A DNA stretch of 64,000 nt, from NCBI GenBank assembly GCA_049999805.1, contig JBNGIO010006304.1:375290-439289 (forward strand), given 5' to 3'. The number at the start of each line of letters is the position of its first letter. Within the stretch, counting starts at the first letter, position 1. This document shows, in pieces, positions 30,089 through 41,454 of this stretch. This stretch comes from Folioceros fuciformis (taxonomy: Eukaryota > Anthocerotophyta > Anthocerotopsida > Anthocerotales). Below the pieces are notes generated by a model, which searched no databases, was not told the origin of the DNA, and saw only the letters and a list, made by a program, of their open reading frames with translations. The position numbers were made by a program, and so were the translations under genes.

Positions 30089-31666
30089 TCAAAGGTTGTT
30101 TGACGCCGTTTCTTCACCTTTGGCACCATTTTCTGGACTACGAGCCTGTTCCAACATCCTATCGAAGTGCACACCAATGGCATCTCGTTTGTCCAGCTCC
30201 TCTCCCTCCAATGCCAGCCATCTTTCGCGAAAGTCATCCAAGACGTTTCCTGGATGTTTGCCTCCTATTGCGCTGGTCCGGGTACACGATTCGCCCGACG
30301 GGGGTGGAAGGCTGGCTACCATGGTCTTGAATTCTGCCGTTGATACGAACTGCTTGAAGTTCATAACCATTACATCCAGACAACGGTCTCTAAGTTTACG
30401 CAACTCATACTTTTCAGCCATAACCAGCCAGCAGCACAGGTCGGCAGGAGTTGCGTCATCCAGCCGCAGTAGGAGAGCATCACCAACAAGGCACTTCAAG
30501 TCAAACATGAGGTAGCGTGAAGCTGCGTCGAGGATCTCCTCTGCCTCACCAGGGTCCACCTCATCCTCCAGAGTATCGGTATACACGAATTCCAGCAGTT
30601 TGCAGAAAGCTGTGCATCGTATCTCATTTTCTTCAAACACGGGCAGCTCCTCTGTCGACCCCGACCCCTCCTCCTCTGCTGTTGCTCCACGAAATCTTGC
30701 CTCAAAGTAGTGTGACCGTGCTTCTAAGATGAACTTATGACCTCTGAATATCATGCCGTCAACAAGGAAGCATACGTCCGCATAGTCGCACTTTCGGAGT
30801 TGAGCGAGAGGCCGCCGAAAAGACAATGGCGAGGTGGGTTTCCTCGTCTGCATTTCTAAACCTCCACGACATTGAGCCCTAGGCCGCTTTGAAAGGGACT
30901 TGGCTAGGGTGATGTGAAATATCTTGCGCATAGCTGCTACAAGCCGGGACTGGTCAGGTGGAAGATCTCGATGCTGTGCATATACCCAAGCCAAGTCATC
31001 ACCGTCCTTCCTTTTGTCCACAAACGCTAGCCGCTTAGCTCTGCGTCCCGCGTTGGTGTCTTTGCAAACCTGCATAGTGGTGTACAAATGGTGGAGGAGG
31101 CTGAAAAATTCAAAGAAGGGAAGATTCCGTCGTAGGTGTTTCTGCCTCATTTCCTCCCAAGCGTTGCCAGCCCTATGGGAGAACAAACGCGAACAACCAG
31201 CCAGGTTCACTCCAAAGGCGAACGACGGTCTCAGGGCTCTCCGACGAACTTGTACTGGTGGAGGATTCCAGTCGTCCGCATAGTTCCGGAACATTTTGGA
31301 GGCCACGCATCTCACGGGTAAGAAACCGGGAGCATCTAGAACGACCCGATCGTTGCCGCCGACTCTTGGGGGGCCTGAGCTGAATGCATCGCGAAGGGCA
31401 GCGACAAGAGGCTGGTGCCGCGCAGGACGGGTTCCCCTGGCAGCATCCCAGTGGCCAGCGCGGGAGCTGTAGTAGAGCGGCACGCAATCCCAGCAGTCCC
31501 GAGCGTTCACATCCACGCGCTCCTCATGTAGCAAGAACCTCAGTCGGTCGACATCTCCAGCACGAGCTGCCTCGAACACGTCTGCGTCTCCAACCTCCCT
31601 GCACCGCAACGGAGGCTCCTGCTCCATCATGAAGAGATCGTTCAATGCATTGTCGAGGGGCTCCAT
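30089..31666 (-). CDS. Ankyrin and BTB domain protein (ABTB1-like)
   Basis: An intronless protein of 525 residues from the ATG at 31666. The N-terminus has an ankyrin repeat (DVFEAARAGDVDRLRFLLHE, then VNARDCWDCVPLYYSSRAGH). A clear BTB domain lies at about residues 285-400 (CDYADVCFLVDGMIFRGHKF, then ILEARSHYFEARFRG, then CKLLEFVYTDTLEDEV). It is followed by a BACK-like helical part (LVMAEKYELRKLRDRCLDVM). The architecture is that of plant ABTB1-type proteins such as Arabidopsis At2g04740, presumed CUL3 ligase adaptors. Oddities: the second ankyrin repeat is collapsed (SRAGHWDAARGTRPAR runs straight into a linker), and the first of the two BTB domains usual in this family is hardly recognisable (about residues 105-240). 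The gene could be a diverged or retrocopied member; no stop or frameshift is present. Confidence 0.75.
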   Translation of the reverse strand: MEPLDNALNDLFMMEQEPPLRCREVGDADVFEAARAGDVDRLRFLLHEERVDVNARDCWDCVPLYYSSRAGHWDAARGTRPARHQPLVAALRDAFSSGPPRVGGNDRVVLDAPGFLPVRCVASKMFRNYADDWNPPPVQVRRRALRPSFAFGVNLAGCSRLFSHRAGNAWEEMRQKHLRRNLPFFEFFSLLHHLYTTMQVCKDTNAGRRAKRLAFVDKRKDGDDLAWVYAQHRDLPPDQSRLVAAMRKIFHITLAKSLSKRPRAQCRGGLEMQTRKPTSPLSFRRPLAQLRKCDYADVCFLVDGMIFRGHKFILEARSHYFEARFRGATAEEEGSGSTEELPVFEENEIRCTAFCKLLEFVYTDTLEDEVDPGEAEEILDAASRYLMFDLKCLVGDALLLRLDDATPADLCCWLVMAEKYELRKLRDRCLDVMVMNFKQFVSTAEFKTMVASLPPPSGESCTRTSAIGGKHPGNVLDDFRERWLALEGEELDKRDAIGVHFDRMLEQARSPENGAKGEETASNNL

Positions 31667-32451
31667 GGACCATAATACATAATAAGTCTTCGCCGCTGGT
31701 GCCGACTCCTACTCCAAACGAGACTGCCAGTCCCGCCTGCGCAGCGCTGACCAGGACTCTTCACCGAGCGCCGTAGTACCCACCTAGCATGTATACTTCA
31801 CAGGCGTGCTGCGGGAATCGTTAATGGGTTATCTTCACACGATCGCTATGGAAGCGACGACACAAGGGGACCCAAAGCAGCTGACAGCAAATCAGCATGG
31901 AAGCGAACAGACATGATCCGAAGTATTCGATTAAATATGACTAAGGAAAGGGAAGAGGAAAGAAATGTTTCCAGTCTTCAGTCGTGCCTCATGAATGTGA
32001 TGCGTTTCGTTACGAAGAGTATCATTATGGCCTATACGGTAGGGCTCACCTCTGTTACCAGCATGTGGACACTCCTCGAGAGGCCAGAGTCACTGGTCAC
32101 TTTCAAAATCTTCAGGGTTACCCGCAAGCCTTGCATTATATCACGGCGAGGAAACAGCCACCCAACAGCTAAGTGCGGGGAATCCATCCATCCTTGAGAC
32201 ACGGATATGTATGACAGTATGCGCGCTGCTCGACGGCATCCTAAGTGAAAAGGAGCGTCAGTATGGAGGTCAGGTTAGTTATCCGACATGTGATACTTGG
32301 TGTCAGAAATAATAAGATTGTTCTCTGCTGAGGTTACCTGACATTTAGATCCATCTTCTGGTCAGAATGAAGTGATGTTCCCTGCTCATCACGTGGAAAA
32401 ACACAGTTGTCCTTGCCGATCACAATTCAGCAACCAGCGTGGAGACAAGTC
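31667..32451. other. Spacer between ankyrin/BTB and LpxD genes
   Basis: 785 bases with no recognisable gene: the promoter of the ankyrin/BTB gene and the 3' UTR of LpxD, both minus strand. Confidence 0.6.
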
Positions 32452-34474
32452 CTAATCCACGGGAGCATCCTCTGATGCCGACACCCGGCTAGTCGTTGGC
32501 TCCCTCCCAAGCCTTTTGAAGGCTACCAAGGCCCTTCTGAACTCTGTCGCTTTGATCTGGAATAAAAGGTCATGCACGACACAGGGCAGGTTGGATGAAT
32601 TGACGACGAAGTTGGCATTACAGCAGCAGCAGATTGGCTGCACATCCACGTACCGCAGGCATGCCTCCATAGTCACCAGACTCAAGGATGTTGTTGGTGA
32701 CCCCACTTTTTGCTGCTATGCGGACCTAAAAGTGACGGGCAAATGGCATGTCAGCCCAGAACACGAAGGAGCATTAGCCTACAGCAAGGGCAATACCTTC
32801 GAAACAATCGTTCTGTGGTCCGCAACACCTGATTGCCCTCCCATCACCACATAATCTCCAAGCCTTTCAACAGAAACCAAGTGTGAGCTAGGAAGCCTAG
32901 TCGAAACGTGTCATTCTGCGAAATGCAAGACTGCTCACTCCCACAAGCCACACTCACGTAGCAGAACCGCCGATCCCAACTTGCCCACATAGCATGCAGC
33001 AACGGCCAATCACTGCATTGTGGCCGATCTGAACTTAGAATCCATAAACGTCTAGTCAGACGGAGTTGTTACCCAAAGGGACGAACACGTTTAAGCAATT
33101 AACAACCAAACAAGAGTACCTGAACTAGGTTGTCAATTTTTGTGTGATCGCCAATGACAGTATCTCGCCAGCTGCCAGAGTCCAGTACCCTTTTGTTACT
33201 GATCAATAACATCTAAAAGTGCTCATGCAAGTGCTTCAGGAACACAGAGCAACAAATCCTAGAGAAGGGAGAAACTTAAGTCTCAAGGAAAGGACCGAGC
33301 GGTGCTACCTGCCCCTGTCTACACACGAATTGGCCCCAATCTCTACGTGATTTCCTATCTTCACCTGTAGCAGCTGTATAAGAAATGGGAATGAATTACT
33401 TCACTGACACTCAACCTCCAGTGTTCGTGTGCGCATGTGCATCAAAGTTCATAACACTGCTGCTCTTCCCCTAAGTAGCCTTTAAAGCTATCCAGCAAGG
33501 CTTGCATTTGGGCACAGAAAACACAACACCATTCCGGTTACCTGAGGCTTCTTGACTACTTCACCTTCCTCGTTGACCAAAAAGCCAAATCCTACCACCA
33601 ACAACACCGATGTGATCACACGAAGTGACGAACAAAAAGTTTCCTTACGCTCACGTTGGTCACTGAAAAACGATTCACTCCACTGAAGGGCAGCTGCACA
33701 CCATCTTGGCCAACACAGACACCATTGTGAAGGATGCAAGATTCCCCGATGGAGCAGTTCTGCAACGAAACATTATACCTGCACACCGTAAGCACACACA
33801 AGGGTAGGCAGAGTTAGAATCCCGTCTGAGTTAGCATCCTCAAAACATCTGACGAATACTACCAGTGGCCAACAACAAACGCGTAGGATCTCGGAGAGTG
33901 CACACAACAGCAAGAGGCAACCAGATCAAACTCTGTCCTTCATGAATTTCATAAAGAAGGCGCAAACAACAACCCCAGCACGGTGGAGGAGCCGATAGTG
34001 ACGTCGCGTCCTACGATGGAGCCCGATCCGATGTGAGCATTGGGGCCCACGCGAGCATGGGCTTGCACCAGGGCTCCCACCTCCACAACCACACTTGGAT
34101 CCACGTGAGCCAATTTGTGAACCAGGCCCCCTCCTCTGTCCCAATTCTCAACTCCAGTGCCCTCCGCTTTCCCGCAGCCAAGCGCCACAGCCACTGCAAA
34201 ACCATGCCACCTGCAATGAGACAAATGGAGCTCGCATCCTAGACTTGGCCGGACCAAGCTTTGCCTCCGATTGCCCTTCCCAAATTGGACAATCAAGCTA
34301 CGAACCGGAGCATCTGCTCAGGCGCGGTGCCTTCCGGTACTGCGCATGAAGCTCCTGCCTCCGGGGTGCCGCCAGGGAAGATATCAGTCCTAGTCTTCCC
34401 AGCTGGGAGACCTGAGGAGGCGACCATGGAAGGGACAGGCTACGTGCACACACTGCCGCCGTGGCCGCTTGCAT
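32452..34474 (-). CDS. LPXD: UDP-3-O-acylglucosamine N-acyltransferase (LpxD), mitochondrial
   Basis: Transfers a hydroxyacyl chain from acyl-ACP to the glucosamine nitrogen in the lipid A pathway, which in plants is mitochondrial. Ten exons: 34302-34474, 33974-34210, 33702-33778, 33542-33591, 33309-33364, 33120-33171, 32958-33028, 32797-32863, 32654-32725 and 32452-32556. All are in phase. Exon 1, from the ATG at 34474, is a Ser/Arg/Ala-rich presequence. The rest is a left-handed beta helix with hexapeptide repeats: GPNAHIGSGSIVGRDVTIG, YNVSLQNCSIGESCILHNGV, GQDGFGF, VKIGNHVEIGANSCVDRG and QIGHNAVIGRCCMLCGQVGI. QIGHNAVIG carries the catalytic His of the family. It ends with a variable tail (EDAPVD). 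Relative to bacterial LpxD the N-terminal uridine-binding domain is largely absent, as in plant homologues. Confidence 0.9.
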
Positions 34475-35618
34475 CGCTTCAGCTGCTCCCTCCTACTCCC
34501 TACGATCCGACACTACCGAGCCGGAGTTCGAATCTCCATTCTCCCATACGACACATATAGTTAACATGGCCTGACTTTTCCTTCCGCGTTGGTTCGAAGT
34601 TCTGTTTCCAGGCGAGTGACCAGGAGCCTGCTCGAAGACACAGAAACAGGCCGAGGCTCGTATTTCATTCGACCTGTTCCCGAGCAATGAGAACTTGCCA
34701 CAAACTTGGCATGAAGTGAGCTCTGTTGACACCATGGCAGAGTGAGCAAATGCTGGTGCATTTGTTGACGAATCTCTCTCCGGTGGATGAAATTGTGGCA
34801 GAAAGTGCGCACATCAGCATCCGGAACCGAGCTACGTCTCGATCTCCCCTGGTGCAATGCTGCCCAGGATGCATAGTTCATTTTCTTACTTGACAGCGAG
34901 AACAAAGGCTCTCTGGTAGGCCCCTTCTGATTGTCACGACGAGCTCTCTCTGCACCTCGACAGAACGGAAGGTGTAACCTGGCACCTGATTTTTTGGCGA
35001 AAATAATATGAGGAGTATGCAGGCATTATTGAATTATATAGTATTATCGGTTACAAGAACCACCGTACCCACACTTACCCGCCAGGGACTCTACGTATGA
35101 TCCACTGTACGAGATACGTATGTGCAAGAAACCTACAATGTGGACTGTGTGTATAGGTAGTCCTCATCGGGCGACGGCTATCGGAGATTGGCACACGACA
35201 TGCCTGTCTGAAAAAGATTTTGGCGGCTTGGACCATTTAGCGAACAGGCGGCAGCAGGAGATCTGACAGCGCCAGCGCCGAAGACGGGAGAAATGCGGCC
35301 AGCTTGCTCGACAACATGAACAGTACTGCGTACTCTATTGTGTTCGCCTGGACCTTTAGTAGGGCTTGAACAGGGTTTAGGGTTTGACCGCCCAAGGAAT
35401 TTTGAAAAATCAGCCGAGTTTGCAGCGGAGGATGGAATGTGGATTCCAGAATAGCTCTGCAGCGTCAATGTTGTAGTGGGTCGCCATCAGAGCTGACTTA
35501 GACAGAATGGGGCCCGAAAGTGGCGGGAGAGGGTCTTGCTGCCAGCAGGTGCGTTACTCGAACTGCCGATTTGAGCAAACTGCAATGGGGTGTTGCATCT
35601 GGAAGAACGTGTGACTGA
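34475..35618. other. Divergent spacer between LpxD and the coiled-coil gene
   Basis: 1144 bases. It holds the promoters of LpxD (-) and of the coiled-coil gene (+). A minus-strand frame of 114 codons at 34561-34905 has no domain and I do not call it. AT-rich DNA lies around 34995-35050. Confidence 0.5.
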
Positions 35619-38600
35619 ATGGCAGGATTGCAGGTGGCAGAGAAGTTGGAGAAGAGCGAGGCTGGCAGGAAGAAGTTGAGGCAAGCCATTACCTTGCTGA
35701 AGGAGAAGCTGGAGGCTACTGAAAAAGTGTTACAGGTCAATGAGACGTTGCGTCAAGGTGGGCACTCTCGCTTAACTTTCTGGTTTCAATCGTGTTCCAC
35801 CCCGCGTTCCTGGTTTCATTATTGCTTCCATTTTTCTCCTCATCACAGAATTGGAGAAAGAGCGGAAGAGGGCCGAAGCGGAGAGCCTGAACGCTACAGA
35901 GCAAATGAGGTTGCGTGAAGAGCTGGAGAAAGATGGGCGTAGTTTGAAAGATGAATTGTCCAGAGTATTTCAACGTCTGGATGCGGTGGAAAGGAGACAA
36001 AAACTAGATAGTAACGGAGTTGATCGCCTTCTCTCAGAGGTGCACCTGTCAGTTAGAGCGATCGTGCTGCCTTGCAATCACTTGAGGAGGATGAGTGTAC
36101 GATACTGCATTGTTCTGAGGACGCTGTAGCTAACTTCTGCTTCTGTGGCCCTTTCAGGTCCGAGAGGCAGCTAAAGGTCTTGGCCATTCTGTTGTAGCGA
36201 TCGAATCTGCTCAAAATTCTTTCCAAGGTTTAGAGAAATCCCTCCTGACCAAGGTCTGCCTCTGTGTGTCTGTGTAACGATGTTGAATGTGAAAACTTTC
36301 TTGGTCCTCGGATTAACCGTAGTGAATCAGAGTTTGGCAAAGAGTCTTTCTTCTGACGAGTGTTTTTCTTCTATCCAGATCCAGAGTGCTTCCAAGTCAG
36401 CAGAGAAGGGGATGGATTTGGCCACGAAACTGCAATCAGATGCATCGACTGCCCGAACCAAATGTGTGGCAGCAGAGACTATGTCCAGAACTGCTCAGAC
36501 AGTAGCCATATCAACTCAGACGGAAGTGCAGAAGCTGTCTGCGAACGTTGTGGCCTTGCAGAAGCACACCAGTTTGATGGAGGAGCAGCTGTGTAGCTTA
36601 CTTCAAGGTCGGGGAAGGACTAGTGAAGTGAAAGCAACGGCTCCTACACCTGCCACCAGAGACCCACTGCCGAATGCATTTGCAAAGTCAAAAAGTAAGT
36701 CCAAATTTGGGAGGGGAATGGTGCTCAGTAAAACTCAGGTGCAAAGCACGCCACTTATTCAAGTTCGAAAGGCAACTAATGGAGGCTCAGATTTGGTGGT
36801 AAGTGAAAGGATTTCAACATTTTTCCTTGCAAGGATAGCAACTGTTATGTTTTTTGTGTGTTAGGCACCCTTATAGTTGCGTTACGCTCCCTTGACCTTG
36901 CACCAGAGCTTTCTGCTGCCACCCTGACATTACTCTTGTGCGCTCTCTTCTTGCTGTGCCTGATTGCTCCTGTACAGGATCCTGGAGAAATGGTATCCAA
37001 CACCAGCTCTGCGCCCTTAACCACAGGTGCTGTTCAGAGTGAGCGTATTCCGATACCAAGTACTTCAAAGCCGGCCTCAGTGAGGGCTGTTGACACCCTT
37101 TCTGCCCATGTCGAATCACTTGAAAAGCATAATAGTTGGCTTGAGCAGCGGATATCTACTCTGCTACAAGATGGAGCACAAACTGATGACACTGGAAAGG
37201 TTACTTTTACCATGGACGTGGTCGGGGACAGGATGTCAAGTGGGCATATTAGACCCAGAAATAGGTCCAAGGCCGGAAAGGAAACCTTCTTCAGTAATCC
37301 CCAGCTTCAAACTACACTAGCTGTGAAGACTTCTGAACCATGCAAAGCTGACAGCAAGAAAAACGGTATTGCTCAGGAATCTGCCCAGAATGCAAGACCG
37401 GAAGAACGGAAAGAGGGATATGGTGAAAAAATGTCACAAATGTGCTCCTTAACTGAGTTGTCGGTGAAGACAGGAGCGCTTACCGATAATTTGGTTGATT
37501 CGAGGAGAAAGGAGTCCTCTTCAGAAGACAAGCCAATGGCTATAGTGCAGTCCATCACAAGACTGTTACAGAAAGGGAACAAGAATCAAACAAAGATGCA
37601 GTCCAAGCTCGAGGCTCTGGAAGAAGCGCTGGTGAATATCCAAAGCAAGGGTAATGGCAATGTGTGTTCGGCTGACGGTTTGCAGAAGGAGGGAGAGAAG
37701 AGACCCAAAAGGAAAGCGATCGAAAAGAAAGAGTTGAACGTTGGTATTGGAGATGGTGACGCATGCATATCTCAAAAGAATGGGAAATGCAAAGAACGTA
37801 GGAAGAGAGCTCGAAAGGAGGACAGCACACATGGACAGCATATCGAAAAGAAGATAGGTGTCACTCTTGAAGCTGATGCGGCTTTGCAACCAGCAGACAA
37901 AATAAATTTGAGTGGAACGGGCTATCCACTAGAAGTGGCAACTCAACCGAATGGGAAATCTGAGCTGCATGAACAGGTGAAACTAAAGGTTGACCCTAGT
38001 TGTCTTGACCTTGGGAGTGAAGATGGAGAAGCAGTGTGGTTGAATTCTTGTGTGACAGAAAGAGACATACCGGTGTGGAGTGAGTGGGACTTGAAATCTG
38101 GATGTGACGATCCATTGTGGGCTGACTGGTTGGCAGGAAAACTACAATTATTGTCCCCACTCTCACCTATTATTCCCGTTGGAGCAGAGAATGAAGGTAT
38201 ATGCGTAGTGGATGTTGGTCATGAGCTCATACAGACCAAGGAAGCACATTCAGAGGATGAGAACAGTCACCTGAGCTTTCCACAGGTAACGTTGGTGGAC
38301 ATGCAGGGTGCCGATGGCAATTGTTCGAGGGAAACTTGGCCTTCCAATTGTGAGGGACGTCCACAAGTTTCTGTACAAACATTTCTGATCGAGCGCGGAA
38401 GTTCATTCTTAGATCTCTCCACATCCTTGCCTGAAATTCCCATCGACGTAAGGACTGGAAGTCGAGATTCAGCTGATGTCGCAGGAGTGGGCGTTCTGGA
38501 ACTTGTGAAGTCTACAGAACCACATATTGAGGTTGAAGATGGGCGTCTGGACGTTCGGCAGGTAATTTCAGTGGATGCGAAGGTTGCAGCGGAGCATTAT

Positions 38601-39107
38601 TTGAAGCAATCGTCCCCTTCAAATTCTGAAGCACCTCCACGATTTCTGTTACCCACGACATCGGACAAGTTTGGACGATCAAGCGCAGATGTCGCGAAGT
38701 TAAGCGGTGAATATCCAGCTGAAGTGGATGAGAAGCTGCCTGTTATCCAGCCCGTGGGAGGAGATCATGGTTGGAAAGACCTGTGCCCGACGCCAGTGCA
38801 TTCGAAGTCATGCCATTCTGGGAGCACCTCACTACGTGAGCTGGCTCATGAGGGCGGGGCCCCTGCTGATGGTAAAGGTTCAGGAAATGTCATTGAGAAT
38901 TCTTCGGTGCTCCAGTCTGTCGGAAATGAAGGTTTGACGGAACTGCCTCGAGTACTCATCACCCGAATTCAGGCCACCTGTGCACTGCCACTTGTCAGTG
39001 AGATTTCTTCTGAGGACGCGGTTCACTTCCAGGGTGGAGGTCCAGAAAAAGTGCATGAGGGCTGTGATGATGCTTGTGAGGAACTCCCAGAGAAGCAGGA
39101 TCACTGA
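35619..39107 (+). CDS. Large coiled-coil protein of unknown function
   Basis: Five exons in phase: 35619-35757, 35849-36039, 36158-36253, 36379-36798 and 36978-39107, giving about 990 residues. I do not recognise the family. The N-terminal about 280 residues are coiled coil: it starts MAGLQVAEKLEKSEAGRKKL, continues RQAITLLKEKLEATEKVLQV and ELEKERKRAEAESLNATEQM. A second coil lies in exon 4 (TAISTQTEVQKLSANVV-like spacing) and a third near VDTLSAHVESLEKHNSWLEQ. Then comes a basic patch that could be a nuclear signal (RPKRKAIEKK, CKERRKRARKED). An aromatic acidic motif follows, WSEWDLKSGCDDPLWADWL, with a long disordered acidic tail. The composition suits a nuclear scaffold or a meiotic/chromosome axis protein, but that is a guess. 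The start is the first ATG of the coil. Confidence 0.75.
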
Positions 39108-40134
39108 AAGGCGAGCCATTCTGTGGAGTTGTGTTTCATCAACTGCGCGGTCGGGCCAGTGGGGCTGATCATTGCAGATGTTCAGAAATGTTGGTGTACG
39201 TCTTGTAGTGGTACAGCCGAAAGGAGATGGTTGGAAAGAACAGAATGATCGAGGACCCAACTTTTATTTTGTAGCACTGTTTGCCAACAGCTTTGTTGAG
39301 GGCTAGATTTTGACATCTGCGCTTTGAATCGAGGGTTCAGTGCAATCCAGGGCTGTACCCAGTTGTAGAGAGCAATTACTGTACTCCAGTAATCAAGCAA
39401 TCAGCAGCGTCTTACCCCAAAGGATAACCTGTGGTTTTGATGTGGTGTGACTCATTCTCTACTCAATTACAGATCATTCCACCTTCCATTTGGTTGTCCC
39501 AGTACGCTGTACAAATGCTTCACCTGATTAGTTTCAAATAGCCAGCGGGCTATCGGTTGCACGCGATGAGGCCGTGAGTACTACTCGGGTTCCGTTGTGT
39601 GGTTAGATGCCACTTGGGTTCTATTGTAGCAGGCCAAATGTCAGTTATATTACAAAACTTGTGGTTAATTGCCATACAAGATATGGGTCATTACAATTTT
39701 TTTTAGCACTCCTTGTTTTGGCAAAATTATCAAGGAGAATATTCAGATGGCAAATTGAAACATAATCTATATGATATATAATACTTTTAACACCCGTGTG
39801 AAGAAAAACTCAAGACAATCTAAGAGTGAGTTACTTCATCATGAATGGGATCACCCATGTAGTAATAAAAGTTAACCGATCTTGCAGCATAGAATCGATC
39901 CTCTTTCTTCGGGGGGGAAGGAGGCTTGGCTGCCGAGTAGGAGCCTTGAGGAGTGGGGGGAACGGGGCCTCGATGTCGGCCGGGAACGGGGTGGCGCGGC
40001 AGCGTCGGCGTTGACGGGGGGTTGGAAGTGGGGCATCGTGGCCGAGTTGGGCTGGAGAAAGCGGGCCTCACGTCCTGTAAAGGCTTATGGAAATATGTCT
40101 GTATGCAACCTTTCCAGTGTTCGGTCGGCATACA

Positions 40135-40490
40135 CATGTCTGACGTACCCATTTTGCCTGTTCCCATTTCTGGGTTGTAGCTCCAGGAGCAGACAACGGG
40201 TCCTGCCTTGTGGTGAGCAGTTGTTGGCCAGCACTAGATTGAGAGCTGGGGGCAGTTTCAACCTCGACTATTGTANNNNNNNNNNCAGCACTAGATTGAG
40301 AGCTGGGGGCAGTTTCAACCTCGACTATTGTAGGCAGGCATGGCGTACCGATTATGCCAGTTTCCATTGCTGGGTTGTAGCTCCAGGAGCAGACAACGGG
40401 CCCTGCCCTACGTTGAGCAGTGAGCAGTAGTTGGCCAGTTCTAGGTCGAGGGCTGGGGGCAGTTTCAACCTCGACTTCAGGCGTGGGCAT
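40135..40490. repeat. Duplicated block of about 200 bp
   Basis: The order GACGTACC, TTCCCATTTCTGGG, GTTGTAGCTCCAGGAGCAGA, CAACGGG, TTGGCCAG, GAGAGCTGGGGGCAGTTTCA and ACCTCGACTA recurs with changes from about 40340. A third partial copy abuts a 10-N gap but is identical over 47 bases to the sequence before the gap, so it is probably an assembly duplicate. Confidence 0.75.
40276..40285. other. Assembly gap (10 N)
   Basis: Ten N with the same 47 bases on both sides, starting CAGCACTAGATTGAGAGCTG and ending TCGACTATTGTA. Confidence 0.95.
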
Positions 40491-41454
40491 CCGGCAGCTG
40501 TACTTGATTCTTTTTCATCTGAGCTCGTCAGGATAGTAGCCGAGAATAGGGATGAGCTGAGTGCAGACCTCCAAGGCTCGAAGGCCGAGGCCGGTGTGTG
40601 TGGCTCACTTGCCTAGTTGCCATTGGTTTTTTGCTGTGAACTTACGCTCGGATCCAGTTGGTCATTGTTGCAGTGCAGGGTTGGCGGATGGAATTTGAGC
40701 ACCGCTGGCGCCATTTGTGCTGTCTAATCAAGAAGTGACTTCCCTACCTCGCTGTGGCTCCACTCTATTTCCGTCATAGGGCAAAGCAGCAGTCATTCTT
40801 GTCTCATTCAACCTAGCCAAGCCCTTAGCTATGGTTTGAAGCAGCTATATTCATCGGCAAGCTTCTTTTCGTTTTCTCTTGATGTAGAGGAGTCCCAGGG
40901 AGCCCAACTGTGTGAAACGCCTTTCCCCGCACCGTTCCCTCACAAATGACTGACCACCGGATGGGCTGTCCGACCTTCCTGTTACCTCACCTCCGTCTCT
41001 ATCACACCAAGTACGCTTCAAAATTTAAACAACGGGACTAGATCGGACCCCACAAGCTTTCTCGGTGCCAATCCATCTGAATCATGGACTTGGTGCACAG
41101 GCGCTTGTGAAGTTTCGAAGGTTACACGACAGCCCAAAGGTCCGAGGATCAATTCGGACATTTATTACGGAGCAAATAATCAATCATTCGTAAATCACAT
41201 CTTACAATACAAACGCAATACAGCGTGTAAAGCGAGCTTGCCCTGCGTCGCTCCAAGTTCAACCTGAGAAGGGCTCCCAACTCGCTTTCCCCAATTTCCC
41301 TGTACACGGCGGCGTGAGGGTTATTAAATCCCGTTCACGCCAAAAACAAGCATATCGTTCGGGAGTGACCGACGAACATGCATACCGTCCATTCGGTTGC
41401 AGAAGGTGAGAATAAGTTAGATGTCGGGAAGCAAGCCTCCGTAGCGCAGCGCTG

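Larger units (their letters stand above)
39108..41454. other. Long spacer with a 200-bp repeat
   Basis: 2347 bases between the coiled-coil gene and ALMT (convergent). AT-rich DNA at about 39600-39830 and a duplicated block at 40135-40490 (listed separately). No gene could be supported. Confidence 0.6.

Noticed and set aside
34561-34905. Minus-strand ORF of 114 codons
   Set aside because: No similarity or signal features; lies in the divergent promoter region between LpxD and the coiled-coil gene.
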